DNA from: Cenococcum geophilum 1.58
Taxonomy: Eukaryota; Ascomycota; Dothideomycetes; Gloniales; Gloniaceae
DNA: 64,000 nt
NCBI GenBank assembly: GCA_001692895.1
Contig: KV748194.1
Location: forward strand, 1,546,746 to 1,610,745
Direction: 5' to 3'
Below, in pieces: positions 20,102 through 30,180 of this stretch. The stretch's first letter is position 1. The number at the start of each line of letters is the position of its first letter. A program made the translations under genes and the position numbers. Below the pieces are notes generated by a model. That model had not been told where the DNA came from, did not search any database, and worked only from the letters and a program-made list of their open reading frames with translations.

Positions 20102-21549
20102 ATTCTATTAGGTAAGAATATCGCGCTTATATTCCGGTCCTTTAAAGTAGTTACGTATAGCTTCGCATAGCTTATTAAAAGGGACACTAAGAGGGTTGCT
20201 CTTAAAATTAGTGTAGTAGTAGTTAAGGGCTAGGCCGCGCAGTATAGTAGAGTAGGCTTAGCTAAACTCCTATTTGGGAATATCGGCCTTCTAATAAAGG
20301 TCTGTAAAGATAGTTAGTTTAAAATTAAAATTGTCGTTTTCACCGCTATATTTAGATTCGTTAGTATAGAGCTTAGCTAGGTTAGCTAGCTTCTTACCGT
20401 AGATCTTCGCTTAAATAGGTTGCGGATCTATAACTTATAGATCTGTGGCTTGCGGATATATAGCTTACGGATATATAGTTTGCGGATATATGGTTTACGG
20501 ATCTATAGCTTAAATAATAGGGGTAATTTAGTCCGTATTTTGGTTTATAGGGGTATTATGGTCCGTAATTTAGGTTACGGTAGTATTGTGGTCCGTAACT
20601 TAAGTATTAGGTATACTTTAGCCAGTAAGATTAATTCTAATACTACTTAGGTTTATAGAACGAATTTAGTTAAATAGGTTAGCTATAAGGCTAGAGATTC
20701 TATTAAGTTTAAAGGAGGTAAAGAGGTTGCTGGTTTTAATATAATCTAAAATCTACTCTTTAGTCCATTCCGTTTAGTCCTCCTTACGTAGTATATTATA
20801 TAGAGACCGTGTAATAGTGACTTATTTGTCCTTTTTAACCTATACACCTTAGTAACGTAAAAGGTTTTGTAGGTTACGGATAGGTATAATGCTGTAAGCC
20901 TTAAAAGTAGCTTCCGTAAAGTCTGCAAAGTCTTCCTTATATTGCTCCTATAGGTCGTCGTTTATAAGCTTATAATGTCCGTATTTAAGGACTTTAAACT
21001 TAATATAGTTATTAACGTTGTTTATAGACGTAAGGTTGACTCCCTAACTCTACTTCTCTTAGCCTTTATTAATTTGCTTACTTATGTCTGCTATACTATG
21101 TAGTATAGTGCGTAGCGGGTGGGGAGGGTCTTATAGTGGTCCGTAAAGGCGGTTAATAGGTCCATAATGGTTCGCAGAGGGTAGGGGGTTTCTATAAGGT
21201 CTTATAACGGTCCGTAAAGATAATTAATAGGTCCGTAGTGGCTTACAGAAGGGTAAGGGGTCTTTATAAGGGGTCTAAAAAAAGGTCGGAGGTATTAAAG
21301 GAGGGTGTAGTAGGAATAGGGGTTTAAGGTTTAAGGATAGGGGGTTCCGTAAAGGTCTATATTCGCGTTTATAAACTTCTAGTAAACCGTATTAAGACTT
21401 AAATAAGTATACAGAGTTAGTAATAGTCTATAATCCTTTACCTTCCAACCTTCTAGTAGGTCGTACTGGGATTAAACGGGTAGTCGCTATTAAGTATCGC
21501 TTAGGGGAGGTGTCAAGTAATTACTAATCTGTGCGCGCTCACTAATTAG
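20102..21549 (-). pseudogene. Copia-A gag, 5' part and leader
   Basis: Upstream part of Copia-A (minus strand), between the small LTR element and the 5' LTR. A 60-codon open remnant lies at 20746-20928. Stops prevent a start codon being chosen. A 15-bp tandem repeat of about six degenerate units (CGGATATATAGTTTG type) sits at 20420-20515, followed by two longer imperfect repeats to about 20610. The region is placed as gag by position; I see no motif in it. Confidence 0.55.
20420..20515. repeat. 15-bp tandem repeat in Copia-A gag region
   Basis: About six degenerate copies of a unit close to CGGATATATAGTTTG. On the + strand they create the short open frame 20450-20650 (MRIYSLRIYSLRIYG), which is a by-product of the repeat and not a gene. 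Confidence 0.75.
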
Positions 21550-21590
21550 TATTTATACTAATTTAATAGCATAAGTGAGTCGTATCCAGG
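21550..21590 (-). repeat. Copia-A 5' LTR, first part
   Basis: First 41 bp of the high-coordinate LTR (the 5' LTR in the element's own orientation), from TATTTATACTAATTT to CCAGG. The rest follows the Tc1-like insertion at 23019-23248, after the duplicated CCAGG at 23014-23018. Confidence 0.9.
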
Positions 21591-21630
21591 CTCTCAGGGG
21601 GCCTAATAAGCAGCCGAAATTGGCTCGTGC
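21591..21630 (+). repeat. Left terminal inverted repeat of Tc1-like element
   Basis: 40 bp, beginning CTCTCAGGGGGCC and ending GGCTCGTGC. It matches the reverse complement of 22974-23013 except for CA against TG at positions 21-22. Confidence 0.92.
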
Positions 21631-21719
21631 GGTTAAAAAGCCACACACGTCAACAAGAACATAAATACATAGATTCTCACCCATTTTCCTAGGCAAATAA
21701 TGTACCAATCTTCTTCAAT

Positions 21720-22943
21720 ATGGGTCGTATTATTAGGTCTCGCAAATCTCGTGCTCGTCATTTCACACCCCCACCAGAGATGCTTCATTTACAGCCTCTA
21801 TCTCATCCGAAAACGCCATCACGATGTGGTGTACTATGGTGTAAGGTTATTCAACAGAAGCTAGGAATCCAGATTCCTAAAGATTTTGTACGCGAAATTA
21901 CTGGGATACCTGAGCGTACACAGAGCGAAATACTCCGCTCAAAGCAAGCCCGAACGCTTCATAATCAGGAGGATGCCGGACCTGATCCTCGTGGTCGAAA
22001 GCCATACGTTACACGCAAAGATACAGCCGCAATCGGTGCCTATTTAGACGATCCTACGGTATCTATCGACGAAAAGGGCAAGCCGTGGCAGGATATTGCA
22101 GAATCTGCAAGTGTTACACTACCTAATACCCCTCATTTCAAGCCAAGAGGCTACCGTACGGTCGAGGCTAGGGCTATCCGTGAAGCCTGCAAACGCGATG
22201 AAGATCTTATTACTGCTGTATGCGCTGAGGAAAAAGAGCTGAGCCCAAGGCAGGCAAAGGAGCGCCTTAATTGGGTAGATATACAGCTTGATACAAGGCC
22301 TCATTCAAAGGACTTTGAAGATGTGGTTTTCTCGGATGAATTTCACTTCGGTATTGGCCCACAAACCACGAAGAAGATCAAACGAAGGCGCGGCCGAAAG
22401 TACCGCTATACACCAGAGAATGTTCACCGCAAACACGTTACTACAAAGGATGAGAAGGAAAAGGCACGCGAGGAGAACCACCTTAAGCTTCTAAACGTAT
22501 TTGTAGCGATTGGGTACAACTACCGCAGGGTTTTTACGTACGAAGTATCAAACTCTGTTGGCAAGATGACTACGGCTGTATACACCAAGAAAATCCTAGC
22601 TCAGCTTATGCCTGATCTTCATTCTCAAGGTTTAACGCTCTGTCAAGATGCAGACTCTTCGCATACGAGTAAGGGTACGAGAGATTGGCTGAAGCGAAAT
22701 GGCTATTCAGTAATTACACTACCAGGTGTCTCACCAGATCTATCAATCCTCGAGTCTGAAGCTCATCCATTGAAGGCAAAGTTTCATAAGCAGCGCTGTT
22801 TAACAGAGAAGGCAGGCCTTACACGGTTTGAACGGATATTTCATGAGGAAATGGACCAAAAGAGTATTCAGCATATGTACCATTATTATACTAAAAGATT
22901 ACACGATGTACGTAGAGCAGACGGCCAGATGACTCAATATTGA
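21720..22943 (+). CDS. Tc1/mariner-family transposase, 407 aa, intact
   Basis: Cut-and-paste transposase that would bind the inverted repeats and move the element in the nucleus. It runs from ATG at 21720 to TGA, without interruption. The N-terminal ~110 residues are basic and helix-turn-helix-like, with the typical linker DPRGRKPYVT (89-98). The DDE catalytic domain has D206 (VVFSDEFHF), D310 (LCQDADSSHTS) and E345 (SPDLSILE). Exactly 34 residues lie between the last two, the DD34E signature of Tc1/IS630 enzymes. A basic stretch KKIKRRRGRKYRY (218-230) could be a nuclear signal. At 407 aa it is longer than the usual ~340. It looks capable of activity; whether it is expressed cannot be seen. 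The stop is TGA, absent from most decayed frames here. Confidence 0.95.
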   Translation: MGRIIRSRKSRARHFTPPPEMLHLQPLSHPKTPSRCGVLWCKVIQQKLGIQIPKDFVREITGIPERTQSEILRSKQARTLHNQEDAGPDPRGRKPYVTRKDTAAIGAYLDDPTVSIDEKGKPWQDIAESASVTLPNTPHFKPRGYRTVEARAIREACKRDEDLITAVCAEEKELSPRQAKERLNWVDIQLDTRPHSKDFEDVVFSDEFHFGIGPQTTKKIKRRRGRKYRYTPENVHRKHVTTKDEKEKAREENHLKLLNVFVAIGYNYRRVFTYEVSNSVGKMTTAVYTKKILAQLMPDLHSQGLTLCQDADSSHTSKGTRDWLKRNGYSVITLPGVSPDLSILESEAHPLKAKFHKQRCLTEKAGLTRFERIFHEEMDQKSIQHMYHYYTKRLHDVRRADGQMTQY

Positions 22944-22973
22944 GCTTAAAATGTATACATTTTTGTTGGTGGT

Positions 22974-23013
22974 GCACGAGCCAATTTCGGCCACTTATTA
23001 GGCCCCCTGAGAG
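22974..23013 (-). repeat. Right terminal inverted repeat of Tc1-like element
   Basis: Ends CTTATTAGGCCCCCTGAGAG at 23013 and mirrors 21591-21630. Followed directly by the duplicated CCAGG (23014-23018). Confidence 0.92.
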
Positions 23014-23018
23014 CCAGG

Positions 23019-23248
23019 GGCATGAAATACGTGTAGTATCGTATACTCTTTTGGATGGTGGTGACTGTCTCTTGTATTAAAGCAGACTGCGTAATCTATA
23101 TACTAATGCGTCTCCCCCTAATTATTTAGTGCTTTGTAAGTGCACCAGACGCGTAAGCGGGTGGTTGGTGCACTAAACGCGTAAACGCGTACCTAGCGTA
23201 CCAAACGCGTAGGCACGCGGTTAGTACGACAGGTGCTGTAATTATACA
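23019..23248 (-). repeat. Copia-A 5' LTR, second part
   Basis: Remaining 230 bp of the LTR after the Tc1-like insertion, ending AATTATACA. It carries four ACGCGT motifs (23149, 23177, 23185, 23205). It is followed by AAAAC, the Copia-A target duplication. Confidence 0.92.
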
Positions 23249-23253
23249 AAAAC

Positions 23254-23703
23254 TAATACGCCTTCCCTAGTAAAAGAATTCTATAAGAACTATCCTTTAT
23301 AGTATACTCTAGCTAGATAAATATAATATAAAGGTAAATAACTGCTACCTAATATAAATACACGAAATATAATAGCAAGAAGCTTGAATTTAAAAAGAAC
23401 TTAAAATATATTATAATATTTATAATACGGTTATATAATACGCAAGATATTAAGGAACTTTAACCGCTAGTTAAAGTTATCTAATTAGTTAGATTTGCCT
23501 TGCTAAGACCCTCTATAAAGATATTAGTTTTACTTACTACCTTAATTAAGCTAATAGCGATTTTCTATTCTAGGGATGGAAAATTCTAATTAGTCTATTT
23601 AATAATTAGAACTAGTAAAACTCTATACTACTACTTAATATAAAAATATAACACATAATAAAATTATAAATTGTTTTAGACCTTTAGCTAATAGGGGGGG
23701 TAT
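23254..23703 (+). other. Gypsy-A copy 1: 3' untranslated tail with two palindromes and purine tract
   Basis: Final internal part of A1, matching the reverse complement of 44583-44980 in A2. It holds a 23-bp palindrome at 23456-23478 (arms AACTTTAAC) and an 85-bp segment at 23542-23626 that is absent from A2. The segment contains the 27-bp palindrome copy c and is flanked by ACTACC (23536-23541) and ACTACT (23627-23632). A G-run just before 23704 is the polypurine tract. No coding potential is seen. Confidence 0.8.
23559..23585. repeat. 27-bp palindrome, copy c
   Basis: Arms GATTTTCTATTC and GGATGGAAAATT, slightly degraded by C-to-T and G-to-A changes. It lies in the 85-bp segment 23542-23626. 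Confidence 0.85.
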
Positions 23704-24047
23704 TATAACGGGACTAGCCTAGTTATAGTAGGAATGTCTTAGTAAAACACTTAATAGATAAATTCTAACGCTTTAACCAAATTCTACTAAATTCTGCTAG
23801 CTTAATTAACTTCTACTAAGTTCTGCTAGATTAATTAAATTTTATTAAAGTCTGTTAAAGACCGCGTGCGTATATACGTATATATTAACCACTAAGACCC
23901 CTAACTATTTAATTATATAATTCTCTCGTTATCCCTTTCTCTTTTTTACATAACGTCTTATTCTTAGCAAGAGCTATATACCTTAGATTTAGATAGAATT
24001 TATATTATTCCTTTAAATATTCCTTAAAGTCTCTTTGCACCCTTATA
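23704..24047 (+). repeat. Gypsy-A copy 1 3' LTR
   Basis: 344 bp, TATAACGGGACTAGCC to CACCCTTATA, the reverse complement of both A2 LTRs. The matching 5' LTR lies beyond the left edge. Internal imperfect repeats of a TTCTACTAAATTCTGCTAG type unit lie at about 23780-23850. Confidence 0.9.
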
Positions 24048-25900
24048 CTAGTAGAGTGCTTACCTAACATATAACTCCAATTATATTATAAATGATTTAT
24101 TATAAGGAGAGAGAAACTATTTAAGGTAGGGACTGTAGTCCTTTAAGTATATAACTAGACTTTTATAAAATATCTAAGGTATATTAGTCTATTAACCTAT
24201 TAGTATATTAATCTATTTATAGATCTTATAGATTACAGATTTTATAGATTATAGATTATACTTGTTTTTTATATTACTTACTTACTCCTTGTCCTATAGT
24301 TTAATTGGCTTAAATACTTATTATATAGCACTTAGTGCCTTCTATATCTCCTTTAGTAGTATATCTACTAGTCTATTAATAAGGGTTGTAATACTTACCC
24401 CCTTCTCTTTAGCTTTATTTTGAAAGATATACTATATCTTTAAATCTTTAATTAGAGGTATAGTGTTTTCTAATTTAATTTGTTAACTATTATTACTTAT
24501 TATACCTAAGGCAACTCTACTTTCTTCCACTAATTGTTGTAATTATATTATTATAAGGATATTGTCTTTTAGCAAAATTATACCTTTTTATTCTTATTGT
24601 GCTTAGAAAGGTTTTATTTATATTATAATTATAGCTCCCTTTAGTCACTAATTTTTGTCCAGTATTAAGTGTATAAAAGTAAATATACGCTTATTCTATA
24701 ATATTAATTTAGTCTTTAATACTAAGTATGCGTTTTTTGCCTTTTAAAGTCTTCTACTTCTTTATTTAATCTATTATAGGGTTTTATATTTAATCTGCTA
24801 CTAAAAGGATTAAGAATAACTTAGTGGTTATATATAAAGAACTTTATTACTTATCCGTTAAAACTACTACTGCTTAAGAATCCTAATGTTTGGCTCTAAA
24901 GGCTGAATATTATATATTTAAGTTTTAACTATTTACATTTGCTTAGTTAACCCGTCTTATAAAGGTTTATAAAAAGGTAAGGTTTAAGGAGTATTATTTA
25001 ATTAAATAGGGTTTTTATAAGCTTAAATATAGGGAGGCCAAAATAGATTTTAATTAAATTAAAGTGGAAACAGCTTATATACTAACGGTGGTATTTTTCC
25101 CCTTTAAGATTTATTAGTTGTTTTTAACTAATTTGTTTGCCTTTAACTCTTTTTTAAAATTGCCTTATCTAATTAGTAGTAATACTTCTAAATCTTTTCC
25201 TTAGTATTTTAAATTCTCCTTTGGTTCCTATATAGTTTTATTAGAGCCTTTTTATTAAATTATATAAAAGTTTTAATTATTAATTAGCTTATAATTAAGT
25301 ATTTTTTTAACTAGCTATTTGTCTTCTTCCGAACCTCTATAGGTTTTAGATTTATAAATTTGTAATTTTAGGTTTCTATATACTGGTTTTAATATAGTAA
25401 CATAGTATATTAGGTAAATCTTTATCTTTAGTAGTAAGTTTAACTTATATATAATTTCTAAAATCTTTATAAAGATTTTAAATAGTCTTAATTTAATATA
25501 ATTTAGTTTTTGGCTTAGTCTTTTGCTATTAAAAAATTTATATAATAGCTATACTTTATCCCCCCTTTAAAATCTGGTCCTTTAGATCTTTTTTTAATTA
25601 TAATATTACTGCATTTTTCGCTATACTAATTTTTCTATATCTTAGAGATTTTTGTAAAGTATTATTAACTTAACTCTTTCTTTAGTTATTTTAGTTATTT
25701 TCTTTCTTTATTACAGTGTTAATAATATCTTTAATATATAATTATAATTTGCCTTAAATAGTAATATCATTAATTTTTTTGGGTATTGTATTGTATATAA
25801 ATTGTATAACTAGTAATAATGTTAACCAATTGTTTTATATATAGTTAATATAATAATATAGGTACTGCTCTAATATTTAGTTTAACCTCTTTATCTATTT
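24048..25900. other. Unassigned, very AT-rich decayed sequence
   Basis: 1.85 kb between the A1 3' LTR and the Gypsy-B 3' end. All six frames are full of stops. On the minus strand there are longish patches with few interruptions (for example NFLIAKD near 25530 and GTKGEFKILRKRFRS near 25180), which suggest an old coding element, but I recognise no family. A short ATAGATTATA-type repeat occurs near 24215-24260. No LTR or inverted repeat was found that would bound it. Confidence 0.5.
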
Positions 25901-25904
25901 GTTA

Positions 25905-26136
25905 GCGACTTAGTTAATTAAGGCACAAGTATAGTAAAAGGGTCGCGTAAGCCTATATAATTGGATTGTCTATAAACAAGAATCTAAAGCTAGAGAAAGA
26001 AAAAGGGAAGAAGGGTAGCGCCGCTTAAGGTTTTATGCGATTATCTAGTTACGTAACTGCGACTATTTAAAATAGTAAGAAACTGTCTGCGATTGTCCAC
26101 TACAATCTACTATTTTCCACCAGCGCCGTAATATTA
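25905..26136 (-). repeat. Gypsy-B 3' LTR (limits approximate)
   Basis: Placed by the tract of seven C and TCT at 26137-26146, which on the minus strand is TTTAGAGGGGGGG, a polypurine tract directly before an LTR start (TAATATTACGGCGCTGG). The outer end near 25905 is a guess because the partner LTR is beyond the right edge. Confidence 0.45.
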
Positions 26137-26149
26137 CCCCCCCTCTAAA

Positions 26150-28080
26150 AAAGCCTGCCCTTAGGCTTTATATATCCGTATTATATTTATGGGGTATTCT
26201 TATCCTTACGCTTAATAGGCAGCTTATTATCTTTACTATACTAGCACTCTATTTACTTATTTAGGTACTTTAAAGGTCTAGGCTTGTTAGGGTATTAGTT
26301 ATAGAATTCTTTAAGCTTTTAGGGGTAGTCTATAAAGTTCTAGGCGGGGTACTAGGTTAGGTCTAAATTATAGCCTTTTTATTAGATACGGTATTATAGC
26401 GTCCCTTATATTAGTTTATAGGCTAGTATTTTATTAACTTCCTATTTATTATTGCTATTAACTTAAATTAGTAGTAGGGGCTCGTTCTTTTATTTAGGTA
26501 GCGGGTTATTTATAGCTTTCCATAGCTTATCTAGTAAAAAGATCAGGTAAACTTTAATTAAGTTTAGGAGTTTAACCTCATATAAGTTACCTATTTTATT
26601 AAAGATCTTATATAGTCTTACTATCTAATAGTCTAGCTTACGGCTAGGTCGTTCCGTCTTTTAGTTCTTTATTATAACCTAGACTATATCTCCTATAGTA
26701 AAGTTAGGCTCTTACCTACACTTATTTGCCTACTATTATATTAATTTCTAGGCCTTTTCTAGATTTATATAGGCTACTATCTAAGCTTCTTCTAAGCGCT
26801 TAACGTACTACTAGGCTTTTTTATAAGATAATTTTTCGCGTATAGTCTAGGGTCCTTCTGGTCCTTTTTAGTTAAAGCTTATATAGGGTAAGTAGCCTAT
26901 TTCTAGTTGGATAGGGGTAAATCCTATAGAGTTTATAAGGTAGGGTTACTTAGGCGTAGTTTATTAGGGGTAATAGTTTAGCCTAATTATCTTAGAAGTA
27001 GTTAACAAAGGGCCGAAGTCTTTGGTTTAAGTATTAATTTATAATTTCCGTCTAACTATCTATTTAGGGATAGTATACCATAGAAAGCTTTAGCTTAATG
27101 CCTAAGATTTAAGTAAACTTATTCTAGAAAGCTAATATAAATTACGGCCCGTAATCGGATATAATAGTATCTAGTAGTTTATAAATTTGGTAGATGTAGT
27201 AGATATATAGTTAGGCCGCCTCTTTAGTATTAATATTCTTATAATAGGGATTAAGAACGGGCGCTTGCTAAAGCAGTTAACTAGGATTATAATTATATTA
27301 TATCTATTACGGTCCGTAAGTAGTTTATAAAAGTCTATAAAGATATACTGCTAGGGGCGTTCTATTATTAGAAGTGGCTTTAATAGTCTTAGGGTTTTGT
27401 CTTATAGAATTATAGATCTATAGCAGTCGTTATAGTTCCGTATATAGCGGTTAATATCTATAACTATTTTAGGCTAGTAGTAGCGGTTACTAATAATCTT
27501 ACGGGTCTTATTTTTTCTAGGGTAGGCCGTAGAGACCTAGGTATAAGCTTTGGTAATAGGCCAGGTCTGTAAGTTCTATTCCTTAGCTACTACTAGCCGT
27601 TCTTAGTACTTAAGTAGTCCGTTTTTAAGGGACTATAGGCTAATAACGTTCTTTGCCTTTTGGCAGTACTCCTATAGAGAGGGGGTCGTTTGGTTAGCCT
27701 GTAGTAGTTTATTAATAAGGTTAAGTTTAGAGGAGTTAATAGAATATATCTTAGCGCCTAAGGAGTCCGTATTTAGTTCTGCTTATATCTAGGGGTTAAG
27801 GTATTTTGGTTATAGTAGCGTCTAAATCTATAATAAGATCTTTACAGACGTCTAGTTATTTAGGTCTTATTTATACCTTATAAGAGCATCCGCACAGTTT
27901 ATAGCGCCTAGCCTATATATAATTAAGAAGTTAAACTAAGATAGGATATCCGCCTAGCGTACTTATTAGGCCGTAAGGGTTTTAGTTATTATAAAGTATT
28001 CTAGGGCCTTATAATCTAAAACTATCTTAATAGGCTTAGGGGTCCCCTCTAGCTATATACACTAGTGCTAAAAGCTAGAG
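26150..28080 (-). pseudogene. Gypsy-B integrase and C-terminal pol fragment
   Basis: Minus-strand integrase of a Ty3/gypsy element, with LLDTIISDYGP*FILAF (normally TIVSDRGPQFVSEFW), ILGIKLKLSMVYYP*ID (HPQTDGQ) and INQYLN*RLRPFVNYF in order. The 27850-28080 end approaches RNase H, which continues at 50266 after the Copia-B insertion. Duplication ATAAT at 28081-28085 marks the break. The sequence is heavily mutated but still largely in one frame. Confidence 0.85.
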
Positions 28081-28085
28081 ATAAT

Positions 28086-28253
28086 TGTCGGGAATAAGGA
28101 AAGCGATCGTTACGTGTCGCCGCGGCACTAGCGTAGCGAGGAGCCTTAAACTCCTCGCCCTCCCTTATTCTAAAAATAATAAAGTATGTTAACCAACATC
28201 ACTATAACCTACTCAAGAAGTCATTATTGGTGAGTTACCCTATATAACTAACA
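28086..28253 (+). repeat. Copia-B 5' LTR
   Basis: 168 bp, TGTCGGGAATA to AACTAACA. It is closely related to the 165-bp LTR of the small element at 17774 and includes the same CGAGGAG...CTCCTCG stem-loop (about 28137-28157), here with one arm mutated. Confidence 0.9.
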
Positions 28254-28679
28254 CTAATTAGTGGTTAAATATACAATCAACTATAAAGCAGCTAGGTTTT
28301 TAAATAGAAGAGATAGTCTTATATAGGGATGCTATATACGCTTATATAGAATGGATCCCGGTAATATTATACTACCTTAAACTTGCAGAAAACTAGTAAT
28401 AGAAGTGTTACTAAGTACTAGGAGATACTAAGTTACGTCTATTATATAGAACAACCGCGTTTACGAAGATTTAGTTAAGTACTTTAGGTTAGAAGTGTTA
28501 CTAAACCTAGGGTCCTAAGTTAACGTCTAAAACGCATTAAACAACCATCTAAATACCTTTAGTATACCTTCGCAGATTATAGGATTATAATTACTACCTA
28601 ACTACATGTTAAATAACCTTTATTTCCCTTAATTTTTTATTAAAAACGCGTTAAACAGTCTTTAATAACAGCTATTATA

Positions 28680-30180
28680 GCGTTAACCTACCTAAAAAAG
28701 TACAAGGACGATATTAACCCGGAGATATAAAAAACCGACATAATTAACCTTAAAGATATTAATTAATAAGATTTAAACGGATTCTTATTATACTATATAG
28801 TATACTATAAAGACAGCGAATACAACGATATTATGCTATAGTACTGTATAAGGAAGGACTTTATTAGATGGATAAAGGGAACATAAACTCCTATAAAGAA
28901 GGATATTATATAAGACTTCTATAACTTCTTACGGGAGTATAAAGTGTTTATACCTATAGACGGGGGTACTGTTAGAGACAATATTTAGAAGCAGGTTATT
29001 AACGTAAAGGGGGAGCACGAATAGACTCTATAAGAGATTAAGCACTAACTACACACTATGAGGAAGCTTAACTTATAATAAAATCTAAGTAATATACCTC
29101 TAGAGATAAATCTACCTCCGCCTTTAACTCCTCTGTATCTAATTTAACCCGTAACTTTAACGTTAGATACTATACCCTAATAAGAGCAGGCATAGGATCC
29201 CATTACTTCGCGATTTAGTAACCTTTAGACTCCACTAACTAAACCTATATCCCCACTATAGCCTATAATATAACTACCTCCTCTATCTTAATCTTAAATT
29301 GGAGGTATTTTAAAATTGCTTATAGAGCTTATAAAGCTCTATTCAGATTAGGAGAAGAAGTTTAGTGGGGAATTATATAATATTCTTAATTCAAAATTGC
29401 GTATCTTCTATAACTGTTACTAAAAGGTAGAAATAGAGTCTAATTAATACTATAACGCCTATTCTGTTATGCTTAGGGGCCGAGCTAATACCTTTTATTA
29501 TAATCGTTTAGCAGGAAAAGGATATAACTTTAACTGTATAATATATAAGTTAAGATACCACTTTAAAATAAAAGAGAATAAGTAGCAGTATATATTAGAA
29601 TGGAGAGAGACTATATTTTTAAGGATTATTACTATAAACCTAGGTGTTCCTCGGCTCAATTATCTTTAAAAACTCTTTAATTAACTTTAGATAATCCAGC
29701 GTGGTCTATCCAAATTATATTAAGAGGATTTTAGCCTATATAATTAAGTTATTAGTATATATTAAGGCGTTAAAGAATACAACCTTACTCTCTTTAATCC
29801 TGCAAATACTTATAAAGGAGTGTGTGCTTAATTAAGATCTTCTATTAGCACTACTCTACGCTCTTAAAAAGTACAGCAATTTAACGCCTAACTTTAGTCT
29901 ACTTTTATTAACCTAGATGACCCGGCCGACTAATATAACTATAACTGGACTAATTAAACATATAGTGGTTGTAGTAGGGACTATAGTAGAGGGTACGATT
30001 AATGTTAACTATAAGGCAATTATAGAGGTCTTCTTAGAGGTTTATTTTAAAGTAATCGCTAAAAGAAGTGTTATATTTGTAAGAAGCCAAATTACTAATT
30101 AACTAGGCATTCTCTTAGTAAGTAAAAGAAGGCATATAATAAGTTTCGCTAAAGTATAAAAAACGTCAGAAATTATAAGG
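28680..30180 (+). pseudogene. gag: Copia-B gag remnant
   Basis: Starts ALTYLKKYKDDINPEI and shares DSEYNDIML and DFYNFLREYKVFIPIDGG with the small element's gag. It extends further, with a 61-codon open piece at 29917-30102. A zinc knuckle of the fungal copia type is at about 30065-30110 (KKCYICKKPNY*LTRHS). The expected form is CX2CX4CWSxxH, with Tyr for Cys and a stop for Trp. Protease follows. Confidence 0.8.

Larger units (their letters stand above)
21591..23013 (+). mobile_element. Intact Tc1/mariner-like (DD34E) DNA transposon
   Basis: 1423 bp with 40-bp terminal inverted repeats (start CTCTCAGGGGGCCTAATAAG) that differ at only two positions. It encloses one complete transposase gene. 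It is inserted in the Copia-A 5' LTR; comparison with the uninterrupted LTR at 13012-13282 shows that CCAGG is present on both sides (21586-21590 and 23014-23018). Base composition is ordinary, with normal CpA and TpG, unlike everything around it, so it arrived after most RIP or escaped it. It appears only once in the window. Confidence 0.93.
13012..23248 (-). mobile_element. Copia-A: Ty1/copia retrotransposon with two nested insertions
   Basis: LTRs are 13012-13282 and 21550-23248, the latter split by the Tc1-like element. Each is 271 bp once that insertion and its duplication are removed. The target duplication AAAAC is at 13007-13011 and 23249-23253. Genes run on the minus strand from high to low coordinates: gag, protease, integrase, reverse transcriptase, RNase H. 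Integrase precedes RT, which defines copia. Without the 2.3-kb LTR element at 17774-20096 and the 1.4-kb Tc1-like element, it would be about 6.5 kb. Confidence 0.92.

Noticed and set aside
21591-21604. Placing the Tc1-like ends at the inner TA (GGCC-TA-ATAAG) to recover a TA duplication
   Set aside because: The uninterrupted LTR lacks the outer CTCTCAGGGGGCC sequence, so that sequence belongs to the element.
22119-22494. Extra ORFs on both strands inside the transposase gene
   Set aside because: They are out-of-frame shadows of the intact 407-aa transposase.
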